Assembly (NCBI GenBank): GCA_019422485.1 | Contig: JAHZDG010000010.1 | Location: 34,626 to 77,509 of the forward strand | Source of the DNA: Alistipes sp. | Lineage (GTDB): Bacteria > Bacteroidota > Bacteroidia > Bacteroidales > Rikenellaceae | DNA length: 42,884 bases | Direction: 5' to 3' | In this document: piece after piece, positions 7,248-17,500 of the stretch | Position numbering within the stretch: the first letter of the stretch is position 1 | Layout: each line of letters starts with the position of its first letter | Notes under the pieces: generated by a model | The model's database searches: none | Told to the model about the DNA's origin: nothing | The model's input: the letters and a program-made list of their open reading frames with translations, nothing else | Program-made: the position numbers and the translations under genes

Positions 7248-8491
7248 AAAAAATCTTTTTAATCGCTACCATATCGACAGGTCTGCTGCTGGGTTGCGGA
7301 AACCACAACCATGAATCTCACGCCGAACACGATCACGATCACGCTGCAGAGACCGCTGAAATCCACGATCACGATCTGCACGATCATGCTTCGGAAGATC
7401 ACGATCATGCCTCCGAAACCGGAGAGGAACACGCCGGCCACCATCATGAAAATGAAGGGGCTCACAGCGGAGAAATTATCTTCACGCAAGCCCAGGCAGC
7501 GGCTGCGACCGACTTTGCCCTGGATACCGTGAAATCAGGCTCCTTCCATGGCATCATTCCTGCCAGCGGTCAGATTCTGACAGCCCAGGGGGATGAAGCG
7601 ACGGTTGTGGCCTCCTTCAGCGGAATCATCAGCCTACCTGCCAAAAAGCTGGTTCCGGGAACTGCAGTAACTAAAGATGAAACCCTCTTTTATGTCTCTT
7701 CAAAAGAGATCGCCGAAGGGGACTATGCCACCCGTACCGAGGCGGCCTATCAACAGGCTAAAGCCAACTATGAACGGGCTCAAAAACTGATTGGCGACCG
7801 AATCATTTCTCAAGCCGACTTCGAAGCTGCCAAAACCGCCTATGAAACCGCTCTGGCAGCCCGAAAGGCACTCGGCGACAAAATCTCCCAGCAAGGAACG
7901 GCCGTCAAGGCCCCGTTGAGCGGTTTTATCAAAAACCTGAGCGTAACCGAAGGACAATACGTCGAAGTCGGACAGCCGTTGGCCGTCATTTCGCAAAACC
8001 GCCGGCTGGTTCTGCAGGCCGAGGTTTCACAACGCTACCACCATCTGCTCTCTTCGATCCGAAGTGCCAATTTCTTAACCCCTTATGACGGGCAACTCTA
8101 CACGCTGGGCGAACTCAACGGCCGGTTGCTTTCGATCGGGAAGGCTTCGGACGGACGATCGGCCTACCTGCCCGTTACGTTCGAATTCGATAACCGTGGC
8201 AATATGCTGCCCGGATCGTTTGTGGAAATCTACCTGATTGCCGCTCCGATGGCCGATGTACTCACCGTACCGGTTTCGGCTCTTACCGAAGATCAGGGCA
8301 ACTATTTCGTATACGTACAACTGGATGCCGAAGGCTATCGTCGCCAACAAGTCACCCTGGGTCCCAATGACGGTCAAAACGTACAGATCCTTTCGGGTCT
8401 GAAAGCCGGAGATGTTGTGGTCAGCCAAGGAGCCACTCTGGTCAAAATGGCCTCGTTCTCGGGAGCGATTCCTCATGGTCACACCCACTAA
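7244..8491 (+). CDS. CzcB/CusB-type RND efflux periplasmic adaptor lipoprotein
   Basis: A 415-residue protein with a lipoprotein signal (LLGC, Cys18), then about 50 residues packed with His, Asp and Glu (repeated HDHD, HASE, AGHHH), which looks like a metal-catching tail. The rest is a membrane-fusion protein: barrel-sandwich half (about 100-145), coiled-coil hairpin (about 155-205), second lipoyl half with APLSGFIKNLSVTEGQYVEVGQPL, and beta-barrel domain (about 240-400), ending in GAIPHGHTH. It would link the RND pump to the outer-membrane channel. The pump gene begins 12 bases downstream. The metal is not identified; zinc, cobalt, cadmium, nickel, copper and silver all occur in the family. 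Confidence 0.9.
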   Translation: MKKIFLIATISTGLLLGCGNHNHESHAEHDHDHAAETAEIHDHDLHDHASEDHDHASETGEEHAGHHHENEGAHSGEIIFTQAQAAAATDFALDTVKSGSFHGIIPASGQILTAQGDEATVVASFSGIISLPAKKLVPGTAVTKDETLFYVSSKEIAEGDYATRTEAAYQQAKANYERAQKLIGDRIISQADFEAAKTAYETALAARKALGDKISQQGTAVKAPLSGFIKNLSVTEGQYVEVGQPLAVISQNRRLVLQAEVSQRYHHLLSSIRSANFLTPYDGQLYTLGELNGRLLSIGKASDGRSAYLPVTFEFDNRGNMLPGSFVEIYLIAAPMADVLTVPVSALTEDQGNYFVYVQLDAEGYRRQQVTLGPNDGQNVQILSGLKAGDVVVSQGATLVKMASFSGAIPHGHTH

Positions 8492-8503
8492 TCCGCTCCC
8501 GCC

Positions 8504-11500
8504 ATGCTGAATAGAATCATCAATTACTCATTACACAACCGTCTGTTGGTAATGATCATAGCGGCTTTGGTGACCGGCGTCGGTCTCTATACCGCCAACC
8601 GCATGGAAGTCGACGTATTTCCGGACCTGAACGCCCCGACGGTCGTGGTAATGACCGAAGCGCTCGGAATGGCACCCGAAGAGGTCGAACGTACCGTAAC
8701 CTTTCCGATCGAAACGGCCGTCAACGGAGCCACCGACGTGCGCCGGGTACGTTCCAGTTCGACCACCGGTTTTTCAATCGTTTGGGTGGAATTCGACTGG
8801 GGCACCGATATCTACCGGGCCCGACAGATCGTCTCCGAAAAACTCAGTACCTTGGGCGAAACCCTGCCCGACAATGTCGGCACGCCCGTATTAGGCCCTC
8901 AATCCTCCATTTTGGGCGAACTGATGATCGTGGGACTGACCGCCGACACCACTTCAATGCAGGAACTGCGTACCCTGGCCGACTGGACCCTGCGTCCCCG
9001 CTTGTTGTCAACCGGCGGGGTTGCTCAGGTAACCGTCATCGGCGGTGACATCAAGGAGTATCAGATTCTGCTCGACCCTCAGCGTATGAAACACTACGGG
9101 GTTTCGGTCGAAGAGGTCCTGTCCGTGGTCGACAACCTGAGCCGCAACGCCAACGGCGGGGTATTGAACCAGTACGGCAACGAATACATCATCCGTGGCA
9201 TGCTTTCCACGACCTCGACCAACGAAATCGCCAAATCGGTGGTCAAGACTGTTGACAACAATCCGGTTTTGCTGGAACATATTGCCGATGTACGCATCGG
9301 GGCCAAGACCCCCAAAGTCGGTGTCGCCTCGGAGAAGGGCAAAGCGGCCGTTTTCCTGACCATCACCAAACAACCGAACTCCAACTCGCTGGAACTGACC
9401 GAAAAACTGGATGCCGCCATCGCCGAAATGCAGGCCCAGCTTCCTGCCGACATCCACATTTCGACCGATGCTTTCCGTCAGGCCCGGTTCATCGAAAATT
9501 CGATCGACAACATCCAGAAAGCCTTGCTGGAAGGGGCGGTCTTCGTCGTCATCGTGCTGTTCTTCTTCCTGATGAACGCCCGCACGACACTCATCTCCCT
9601 GATCGCTCTTCCCTTATCGCTGCTGGTCGCCATTTTGGTGCTCGAAGCCCTGGGATTGACCATCAACACCATGAGTCTGGGAGGGATGGCCATTGCGATC
9701 GGTTCGCTGGTGGATGACGCGATTATCGACGTTGAAAATGTATTCAAACGATTGCGGGAAAACTTCCAGCGCCCCAAAGCCGAACGACTTCCGACACTGA
9801 AAATCGTTTACGAAGCCTCTACGGAAATCCGCAGCTCGGTTGTCAACGCCACTTTCATTACCATCGTCGCCTTCATTCCGCTGTTTTTCCTGAGCGGGAT
9901 GGAAGGACGCATGCTTCGTCCGTTGGGAATCTCCTTCATCGTCGCACTGTTCGCCTCGATGATCGTCGCCGTGACGTTGACTCCGGTGTTGTGCAGCTAC
10001 CTGCTGACCGGAGAGAAAACCCTCCGTCACAGCGAAAAAGAACCGTTTCTGTCCCGCTGGCTCAAGAGGATCTACCGCCCGGCCCTGGAATGGGTTCTGT
10101 GCCATAAACGAATCATCTTGGGAAGCACCTTAGCGCTGTTCATCGTCTCGCTGGTTATCTTCCTGGGGCTTGGACGCAGTTTTCTTCCCTCCTTTAACGA
10201 AGGTTCGCTAACGATCAATGTGGCTACCATGCCGGGTGTCACCCTCGAAGAATCGAACCGCATCGGACAAAGCGCCGAACGCATTCTGATGTCCATTCCC
10301 GAAATCCAGACCGTCGCCCGCAAAACCGGACGAGCCGAACTGGACGAACATGCGCTGGGGGTCAATGTGTCTGAAATCGAAGCACCCTTCCTGCTCGACA
10401 AACGCTCCCGCAGCGAATTCATGGCTGACGTCCGCCAGAAACTGAGCATACTGCCGGGTGTCAACATCGAACTGGGACAACCCATCTCGCACCGCATCGA
10501 CGCCATGCTGTCGGGGACCCAAGCCAACATCGCCATCAAACTGTTCGGTACCGATCTGAACCAGATGTTCAGTCTCGGCACCCAGATTCGCAACGCCATC
10601 GCCGGCGTGGAAGGCATCGCCGACCTGAATGTCGAACAACAGATCGAACGTCCCCAACTGCAGATCCGTCCCCGACGCGAAATGCTGGCCCGTTACGGAA
10701 TCACGCTGCCGCAATTCTCCGAATTCGTCGAAGTGGCTTTGGCCGGTCGGGTCGTCTCACAGGTGTACGACCAGGGCCGCTCGTTCGATGTCACCGTCAA
10801 GGTCAACGACCGGGATCGCGACGACATGGAGGCAATCGGCAATCTGTGTATCGAAGGCGCTTACGGCAAAGTACCTCTGAATTATATCGCCGATATCGTC
10901 TCCACCTCGGGGCCCAACACCATCAGCCGCGAAAACGCCCAACGTAAAATCGTCATTTCGGCCAACGTTTCGGATCGTGACCTGCGGGGCGTCGTCAACG
11001 ACATCCAGCGCATCGTCGACGAACAGATCGTCCTGCCGGAAAACTACCACATCGAATACGGCGGACAATTCGAAAATGAAGCCAATGCCTCCCGGATTCT
11101 GCTGCTATGTTCAATCGTTTCGCTGCTGATCATCTACCTGCTGCTCTTCCAGGAGTTCAGGAGCATGACCATCTCCGGGGTTATCATGCTCAACCTGCCG
11201 CTGGCCCTGATCGGAGGCGTGCTGAGCCTGTGGGTTACTGCGGGAGAACTGAGTATTCCGGCCATCATCGGTTTCATCTCACTGTTCGGGATCGCCACCC
11301 GCAACGGGATTCTGCTCATCTCGCACTACAACCACCTGCGTAACGAAGGTCTCTCTCTGCATGACAGTGTCGTTCAAGGCTCGCTCGACCGTCTGAACCC
11401 CATTCTGATGACGGCGCTGACCTCGGCTTTGGCCCTGATTCCGCTGGCTTTGGGCGGCGATCTGCCGGGCAACGAGATCCAAAGTCCGCTGGCCAAAGTC

Positions 11501-11593
11501 ATTTTGGGCGGATTGCTCAGCTCGACCCTGCTCAACGGATTCATCATTCCGATCGTCTACCTGATTGTGAACCGTAAAACCAAAACCGCATGA
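8504..11593 (+). CDS. CusA/CzcA-family RND heavy-metal efflux pump
   Basis: A 1029-residue inner-membrane pump of usual length, with two repeats of one plus five helices and two large periplasmic loops. Landmarks: NRMEVDVFPDLNAPTV early, GGVAQVTVIGGD, AMLSGTQANIAIKLFG in the second loop, and GFISLFGIATRNGILLISH near the end. Helix 4 carries SLVDDAIIDVEN, the acidic proton-relay segment; this differs from the DFGxxVDGA of classical CzcA and is nearer to CusA-like and unassigned relatives, so I do not assign a metal. It takes metal or substrate from the periplasm and expels it through the adaptor and the channel of the neighbouring genes. It overlaps the next gene by 4 bases (ATGA), suggesting coupled translation. 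Confidence 0.92.
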   Translation: MLNRIINYSLHNRLLVMIIAALVTGVGLYTANRMEVDVFPDLNAPTVVVMTEALGMAPEEVERTVTFPIETAVNGATDVRRVRSSSTTGFSIVWVEFDWGTDIYRARQIVSEKLSTLGETLPDNVGTPVLGPQSSILGELMIVGLTADTTSMQELRTLADWTLRPRLLSTGGVAQVTVIGGDIKEYQILLDPQRMKHYGVSVEEVLSVVDNLSRNANGGVLNQYGNEYIIRGMLSTTSTNEIAKSVVKTVDNNPVLLEHIADVRIGAKTPKVGVASEKGKAAVFLTITKQPNSNSLELTEKLDAAIAEMQAQLPADIHISTDAFRQARFIENSIDNIQKALLEGAVFVVIVLFFFLMNARTTLISLIALPLSLLVAILVLEALGLTINTMSLGGMAIAIGSLVDDAIIDVENVFKRLRENFQRPKAERLPTLKIVYEASTEIRSSVVNATFITIVAFIPLFFLSGMEGRMLRPLGISFIVALFASMIVAVTLTPVLCSYLLTGEKTLRHSEKEPFLSRWLKRIYRPALEWVLCHKRIILGSTLALFIVSLVIFLGLGRSFLPSFNEGSLTINVATMPGVTLEESNRIGQSAERILMSIPEIQTVARKTGRAELDEHALGVNVSEIEAPFLLDKRSRSEFMADVRQKLSILPGVNIELGQPISHRIDAMLSGTQANIAIKLFGTDLNQMFSLGTQIRNAIAGVEGIADLNVEQQIERPQLQIRPRREMLARYGITLPQFSEFVEVALAGRVVSQVYDQGRSFDVTVKVNDRDRDDMEAIGNLCIEGAYGKVPLNYIADIVSTSGPNTISRENAQRKIVISANVSDRDLRGVVNDIQRIVDEQIVLPENYHIEYGGQFENEANASRILLLCSIVSLLIIYLLLFQEFRSMTISGVIMLNLPLALIGGVLSLWVTAGELSIPAIIGFISLFGIATRNGILLISHYNHLRNEGLSLHDSVVQGSLDRLNPILMTALTSALALIPLALGGDLPGNEIQSPLAKVILGGLLSSTLLNGFIIPIVYLIVNRKTKTA

Positions 11594-12771
11594 AACGACT
11601 AATGCTCATGATGGCTTGCCTGCTCCCGGTCGGGAGTACGCTTGTCGCCCAAAATACCATCCAAGATGTGCTGATTCGGGTCGAACAGGCTTCGATCGCC
11701 ATGGAAGCCCAACGCAAACTGACCGAAGCCCAAAAGCTGGAAGCCAAAACCGGCAATTATCTTTCGAACCCGTCGGTAGGCTATGAAAGCATGTGGGGGA
11801 GTGGGGAGAACCGCGGCAATGCCGGAGAATTGTCAGTTGTACAGGCCTTCGATTTCCCGAGCGCCTACGGCAACCGCAACAAAATCGCTCGTCTCAAAGG
11901 GGAAATGTACGAACAGGAACGCCAGGCATTCCGACGCCAACTGCTGCTGGATGCCCAAATGGCCTGTTTGGAAATCATCTATTTGAGACAACAGGAAGCC
12001 CTGTTGAACGAACGTCTGACCAACGCCCAGAAGCTCTCGCAGGCGTATCAACAAAAGCTCGAAGCCGGAGATGCCAATATCATTGCCATCAATAAAATCA
12101 ACATCGAAAAGTTGAACGCCCAAACCGCCCTGAGTCTCAATGGAACCGCCCTGCGCAGCAAGCTCGAACAACTCTCCAATATGGTGGGCGGGGAGCCTAT
12201 CGAATTCAATGTACAGGAATACTCCCCGGAACCGGAATTACCCCCATTGAGTATGATCGAAGAGCAGTACCTGGACAACGATCCGACTTTGCAGGCTTTG
12301 GAGCAGGCTTACGGTATCGACCAACAGAGCATTGCACTCAATCGGTCGTTGTCGTTGCCTCAGTTCGAGGTAGGGTACCGGCAGAATTTCGGCATGGAGG
12401 GCAAAGCCAAAGGTTTTCTGGTTGGCATTTCCGTTCCTTTGTTCGAGAACAAAAACAAGGTCAAGGCTGCCAAAGCCCGCAGCTTTTTCTCACAGACCCA
12501 ACTGCAAAGTTCCAAGCTGAATCTCAAAACCGAGCTCAAACAGCTCTATGAACAGGCCCAGACCTTACAACGTTCCGGCCGGGAGCTCAGACAGCTGTTG
12601 AGCCACCAAAACAACCTGGAAATTCTGCAAAAAGCGCTCGATGCCGGCCAAATCGACATCATCGAATATTTCACCGAAGTCAACGTGCTGTTCGAAAGCC
12701 GAGCTCAATTGCTCACCATCGAACGGGACTTCCGACTGGCTACCGCACAACTGTTCCGCTACACGCTGTAA
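11590..12771 (+). CDS. TolC/CzcC-family outer-membrane efflux protein
   Basis: A 393-residue protein with a signal peptide ending near LVAQN and two outer-membrane efflux repeats rich in long helices with Ala, Gln, Leu and Glu (for example QKLEAKTGNYLSNPSVGYE and later LNRSLSLPQFEVGYRQNFG). The SVGYE and VGYRQNF strands are the short beta-barrel parts. It is shorter than drug-type TolC proteins, as is usual for CzcC-like channels. It is the last gene of the metal-efflux operon, coupled to the pump gene by a 4-base overlap and followed by a strong terminator about 110 bases downstream. Confidence 0.88.
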   Translation: MKRLMLMMACLLPVGSTLVAQNTIQDVLIRVEQASIAMEAQRKLTEAQKLEAKTGNYLSNPSVGYESMWGSGENRGNAGELSVVQAFDFPSAYGNRNKIARLKGEMYEQERQAFRRQLLLDAQMACLEIIYLRQQEALLNERLTNAQKLSQAYQQKLEAGDANIIAINKINIEKLNAQTALSLNGTALRSKLEQLSNMVGGEPIEFNVQEYSPEPELPPLSMIEEQYLDNDPTLQALEQAYGIDQQSIALNRSLSLPQFEVGYRQNFGMEGKAKGFLVGISVPLFENKNKVKAAKARSFFSQTQLQSSKLNLKTELKQLYEQAQTLQRSGRELRQLLSHQNNLEILQKALDAGQIDIIEYFTEVNVLFESRAQLLTIERDFRLATAQLFRYTL

Positions 12772-12884
12772 CAGACCGTAACGAGACCGTCGTTCAATTT
12801 GGGGCCGATCCAAATACAAATCACGGTCGCTCCCAAAGCCAAGACAGCAAGCCTGGCACTACGGTCTCCGTCGGAGCAAACACA

Positions 12885-12924
12885 AAAAAGAGACGCACCC
12901 TTGCAACAGGGTGCGTCTCTTTTT
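12885..12924. terminator. Bidirectional terminator between efflux operon and dipeptidase gene
   Basis: A perfect 16-bp inverted repeat (AAAAAGAGACGCACCC with its complement) around an 8-base loop, with T-runs in both directions. It serves the efflux operon on the plus strand and the dipeptidase gene on the minus strand. Confidence 0.9.
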
Positions 12925-12940
12925 ATGGTTCACTCATGAA

Positions 12941-14164
12941 TCAGCTTTGTGAAGAGGTCGCCTGCTGAGCGGCATAATCCTGAACCGCTTTCATGACACG
13001 CAACAGATTTCCGCTCCAGATTTTCTCAATATCTTCTTCGGAATAACCCCGACGCAACAATTCGATGGTAATATTCTTTAACTGAGCGGCATTTTTGCAA
13101 TCCGACAACTGACCGCCTCCATCAAAATCGGTTCCGATGCCTACATGATCGATTCCGACCAAACGAACCACATGATCGATGTGATCGACAGCCTCCGACA
13201 CCGACGCCAAATTGGGCGGATAGGTTTCATAAATCTGATAGGTATCGGCCCGCTGCTGACGCTGCTGTTCGGGGGTTAAGGGAGCCAGTTCGGCATAGTG
13301 CGCCCGCATGGCACTCAAAGCCGAATCCAACTGAGGATTGGGCACATCGGGCCGTACGTAACTGCTCAGAATACACAACTGCATCACCCCGCCTTTTTCA
13401 GCCAGAGCCACCAACAAACTGTCGCTCATGTTACGCGGATTGTGACACACCTCCCATGCACACGAGTGCGAAGCCACAACCGGAACGGCACTCAGTTCAA
13501 TCGCATCAAACGCCGACGCCTCACTCACATGAGAAATGTCGACCATCATCCCGAGACGATTCATGCGTTCAACCACCTGACGGCCGAAATCCGACAAACC
13601 GCCATGTTCTTCGACTTTATCATTGGCCGAATCACAGATGTCATTGTTCCGCGTATGGCACAGGGTCATGTAACGAACCCCCAAATCGTAGAAACGATCC
13701 AGATTATCCAAATTACGTCCGATGGCATAACCGTTTTCCACCCCGATATACATGGCTCGTTTCCCAGCCTGTTTGATTGCGAGACCGTCTTCAGGGGTGG
13801 TTGCCAGGGAAAATTGTTCCGGATGTTCAGCCGCCATGTGCCGAATATCTTCGATCAACGACAGGGTACGCTGTGTAGCCGCCTCCAACGCGAGCGAATC
13901 GCGAGCTCCCTGACGAATAAAGGCCGCAAAAAAGGCACCGTCCAATCCGCCGGCCACCATCTTCGGATAATCCACACAAATGCCCGGATTATCCTGCAGC
14001 ATATCGAATTCCGGCAAACGGAAACGCAACGGCGTGTCGTTATGCGAATCCAAGGTCAACATACGAGCGTGCAACTCATCGGCCCGCTCTTCGAGGGTTT
14101 TCTCCCGGCATGAAACCAAGAGAGACAGGGCTAATAATGCCCCGAAACAGGTTTTCCAGTTCAT
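12941..14164 (-). CDS. Lipoprotein membrane dipeptidase (peptidase family M19)
   Basis: A 407-residue protein with a lipoprotein signal (LVSC, Cys19), so probably anchored on the periplasmic side of a membrane. M19 renal-dipeptidase metal ligands are seen in order: DSHNDTP (HxD), GVENG (bridging Glu), DISHVSE, ASHSCAWE, and GIGTDFDGG. It would hydrolyse dipeptides, possibly with D-amino acids at the second position, using two zinc ions. The start at 14164 is chosen because it leads directly into the signal; an upstream ATG at 14188 adds eight polar residues. A near -7 box (TTATTTTG on the minus strand, 14186-14193) fits the shorter form. It is a single-gene unit. Confidence 0.9.
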   Translation of the reverse strand: MNWKTCFGALLALSLLVSCREKTLEERADELHARMLTLDSHNDTPLRFRLPEFDMLQDNPGICVDYPKMVAGGLDGAFFAAFIRQGARDSLALEAATQRTLSLIEDIRHMAAEHPEQFSLATTPEDGLAIKQAGKRAMYIGVENGYAIGRNLDNLDRFYDLGVRYMTLCHTRNNDICDSANDKVEEHGGLSDFGRQVVERMNRLGMMVDISHVSEASAFDAIELSAVPVVASHSCAWEVCHNPRNMSDSLLVALAEKGGVMQLCILSSYVRPDVPNPQLDSALSAMRAHYAELAPLTPEQQRQQRADTYQIYETYPPNLASVSEAVDHIDHVVRLVGIDHVGIGTDFDGGGQLSDCKNAAQLKNITIELLRRGYSEEDIEKIWSGNLLRVMKAVQDYAAQQATSSQS

Positions 14165-14343
14165 GATTTGTTTTATTTGGGGCTTCAAAATAAAAAATTC
14201 TGACGGGGAAACGAAAGAACTGTTAGCCTTTTGTCGATAAATTTCAAGACCTTCAACGCTCTTTCTGTTTTTTAATCAGGAAATAAAATGTATTTTAGTT
14301 GTTCAGGAACGACTCTCTCTTATACCGTTCGGAAACATATTAT

Positions 14344-14363
14344 TTTGTATATATTTATACAAA
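14344..14363. promoter_or_regulatory. Perfect inverted repeat, possible operator
   Basis: TTTGTATA and TATACAAA separated by 4 bases form an exact 8-bp two-fold site. It lies about 47 bases upstream of the -7 element of the giant gene. The shape fits a dimeric repressor or activator, but no regulator gene is nearby and AT-rich DNA makes chance palindromes more likely. Confidence 0.35.
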
Positions 14364-14409
14364 TAAAATAAAATTTTAACATCCTCTGGGAATCCGGATT
14401 TTTATACTC

Positions 14410-14417
14410 TATCTTTG
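14410..14417 (+). promoter_or_regulatory. Bacteroidetes -7 promoter element (TATCTTTG) of the giant gene
   Basis: An exact TAnnTTTG match. The longest open frame would start at the TTG inside this element, so the ATG at 14508 is the better start, leaving a leader of about 80-85 bases. No convincing -33 TTTG at the usual spacing. Confidence 0.6.
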
Positions 14418-14507
14418 TCCCCAACCGGAAGAATCTGCGTTTTTAATTCCAAAGAGTCGACCGGCCTGATATACAATCGATACGTTGCAACCAAGAAGAA
14501 ACACAAG

Positions 14508-17500
14508 ATGAAAATTGTAGGAGAACCGAAAGCCTTTTTAAGCCAGGAAGCCCGCCAATTGCTCAATCTGTACGAGTCGTTGGGAGAGCGGGCTGAAATC
14601 CTGTTGCCCCGTCACATTTTCGACAACCTGACCAGCTTCGTCTCCCTCTGTATGGAGGAACCTGACGATCCGGCCAAACAGCAGGCCGAAATCAACCGCT
14701 ACCTGCTCAAATTCCGGGAAGATATTCCGGGCTATACGCACGTATCGCTGATGCTCGTGCCGCACAATAACTCCAAAGCCTTTGAACTGAGCAGCAAACG
14801 CGGTGAATTTACGAGCAAAATCAATGCCCTGCTCGACACCGACGGCACCGGCCCCGAAGTCAAAAATATTCTTCGCAACATCCGCGACAGCCACGACCTG
14901 TCCGTAGGGACACCTCCCATCAACAGCTCGCACATCGACTTCATGTCTCAGGTACAGTTGGGGGGGCATGTCCGCGACCTGCGCAAATACCGGGACGTGA
15001 TCGGTGTCACGGGTGACATTAATGAAGCCCATTGGAACTACCTGATGGACACGCTCGAACAGATGATCAGCCAAAGTACCCATTACACCACTCAGGCGGA
15101 GAAAAAAGACTTTTTGCACCGCAGCCAGTGGGCCGTAAACTTCAAGGGGATGAACGGGATGATCCGCACCGTGGTGTCGGGCAATGCCGACAAGGCGGTG
15201 TCGCTGCTGCGCGGCGATGTCTTCAACAAGGATTGCGTGGTGGTGATGGAAAGTCCGTCGCCCGAAGTGCTCTATGAACGTATGACGACCGACACCACTT
15301 CGGTGTTCGTTGTCAAGGTAAAGCACGCCCGCATCAATCACTACGCCGGGGAAAAGTGGTTCCCGCTACTGACCCGTCTGGTGATCGTGGACGACTCCAA
15401 AGAATCGCGCAGTTCGAACACTTCGCTGGTGTTCTGCTTCCACAACGGCATCATCAACACCCTGAACATCGTTCACACCAAAAAGCTGGGATCTCCGGCC
15501 AATACGCAATTGAACCTGCGTCTGATTCTCGAAAACGTCAACCTGAAATACCTGATCGAATTTCGGGAAAAGATCGAAGCTCAGATCGCCGAGTACACCC
15601 GCGAACTGAACATTCTGCTCAAAGAACAGACCGGCGAAACCGACAACCTGGAAAAACGCATCACGCTGTTCAAGCTCGACGCCTTCTCGCGTCAGGTGGT
15701 GCAGGACAAATATTCGCTGGAAAAACTGCGTGACTTCATCTTCTTCCTGGAAAACTGCCACAAGCAGGACAATAAGAAAATCCAGACCCAGGAGTTGATC
15801 GACGAGTTCGAAAGCCGCATGAAACAATATTTCTATGCCGGTAACAAACTCATCGACGTCATCACCATTCTGGAGGGTGGGGGACGCCACCAGATCAAGA
15901 CTTTCGGCGATTATCTGCGCAGCAAAACATTCAATAACCTGGGCAGCCGTATCCGTTATGCCTGTCAACTGATTCTGGATATCATCCCCAGCTGTTACGA
16001 ACGGACTCTCCACAACCATTTCCACAAGAACTTTGGCATCAACCTCTTCCTGGAAAAATATCAGGAATACCTGACCAAGACCATCAAGGATGCCGACAAC
16101 AAGGGGCGGTACGAAAAATTCCTGATCGACCTGGGAATTCGCGACAAATATTTCGCCCTGAGCGAAGAAGACCAAAATATCGTCAAGAATTTCCTGTCGG
16201 CACTGGGGAACCTGGATCAGACTTCGGTATCGGATTCGGTGCAGATGATCATTCGCGACCTGCTTTTCAATCCGAACGGGCGGCCCAAACCTTACATTAT
16301 TTATAATGCCGTACAGGCTTGGGAATACAAAGACCTGCTGCCGGATGACTGCTTCGACGTCAATCCGTTCGACATCGAGATCGAAAACGACGAAAAAGGC
16401 CGTTTGGCCTACGATCGACTGATCGACAAGCTGCAACGGATCAAATCGACACTGGCTCTGTTCGACGACAGCGGAAGCCTGTGGGATTTGTTCTGCGAAA
16501 ACACCACCATCATCATCAACGACCCCAACAACCCGACCGGATACAGCGACTTCAACACCGAAGCGATCAACAACTTTCTGCGCTTCCTGAACAGTTGCAA
16601 GATCACCCTGTTCCTGGATGAGGCTTACGCCGAAAGCGTCAAGATCGAGGATCGGGAGATGCCCAAATGGCGGACGATTTCGCGTTATATCATGAACAAC
16701 ATCAACGCCCAGTCTCGCATCAAAGCCATCTCATCGCTCTCGACCACCAAGAACCTGGCCGCTACGGGGGAACGTTTGGGGGCAGTTGCCCTGACGCCTC
16801 AGGCCGCCGATTTTGCCAAATACGCCCGCAGCTGCAACAGCGCCGAACACGGCAACAACAACTCGTTGCTGATGCTCAACAATACGCTGGAAACGGCTCA
16901 GGTGGCCAAAAGCATCAAAGACCAAATCGAAGCCGAACTGCCTAAAAACGCCTCTCGGTCGAAGATCAAAAAGGCCATTGTCAAATTTATCATCAACCAG
17001 ATCGACAAGACCGAACAAAATAACGAAATCAGCAAGACCAACCGTCAGTTGCACAAAACCGCCGGTTTCGAAGGGTCTCCGCTGTATCTGTTCCTGTTGG
17101 ACGAACTGGTTGCCCTGGACAAGCTGGACGTATTGGGCTTGCCGGACGACTTCAAATACCATGACGAACCCTTCTTCGTCTACTACCAACAACGCCTGGT
17201 GGAAAACCTGAACCGCTTCCGGGTCAATAAAAACTTCCGCAAGGAATCTCTCACCCGCCAGAAAATGGCTCAGGGTATCGCCAAACGTCTGTTGGAAGAG
17301 GCTCCCGAAGGAACTCAGATGGACTATATCCAGTCCGACGGTTCCTACCTGTTCAATTTCCGCATTACGGGACCGTATGCCTATCCCGACCTGTTGCTCT
17401 TCTGCCGGGCACTGGCCAAAAACAAAGGGGTCGCCACCGTACCGTACCCTACGGGCTTGATTCGTTTCTCGCTGGGCGGATACATCAATGCTTCACCTCA

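Larger units (their letters stand above)
14165..14507. other. Divergent intergenic region, AT-rich, between dipeptidase and giant gene
   Basis: This stretch of 343 bases has no gene. It is clearly richer in A and T than its surroundings, especially 14270-14400. It holds the dipeptidase promoter region at its left end, a perfect inverted repeat at 14344-14363, a consensus -7 element at 14410-14417, and an untranslated leader of roughly 80 bases before the giant gene. Confidence 0.7.

Noticed and set aside
7310..7450. Repeated gatcacgatcac-like bases resembling tandem repeats
   Set aside because: They encode the His/Asp-rich tail of the adaptor lipoprotein. The repeats are irregular and in frame, not a CRISPR or satellite array.
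13298..14113. A 271-codon plus-strand open frame opposite the dipeptidase gene
   Set aside because: The opposite strand encodes a dipeptidase with all its metal motifs. The long shadow frame follows from codon use.
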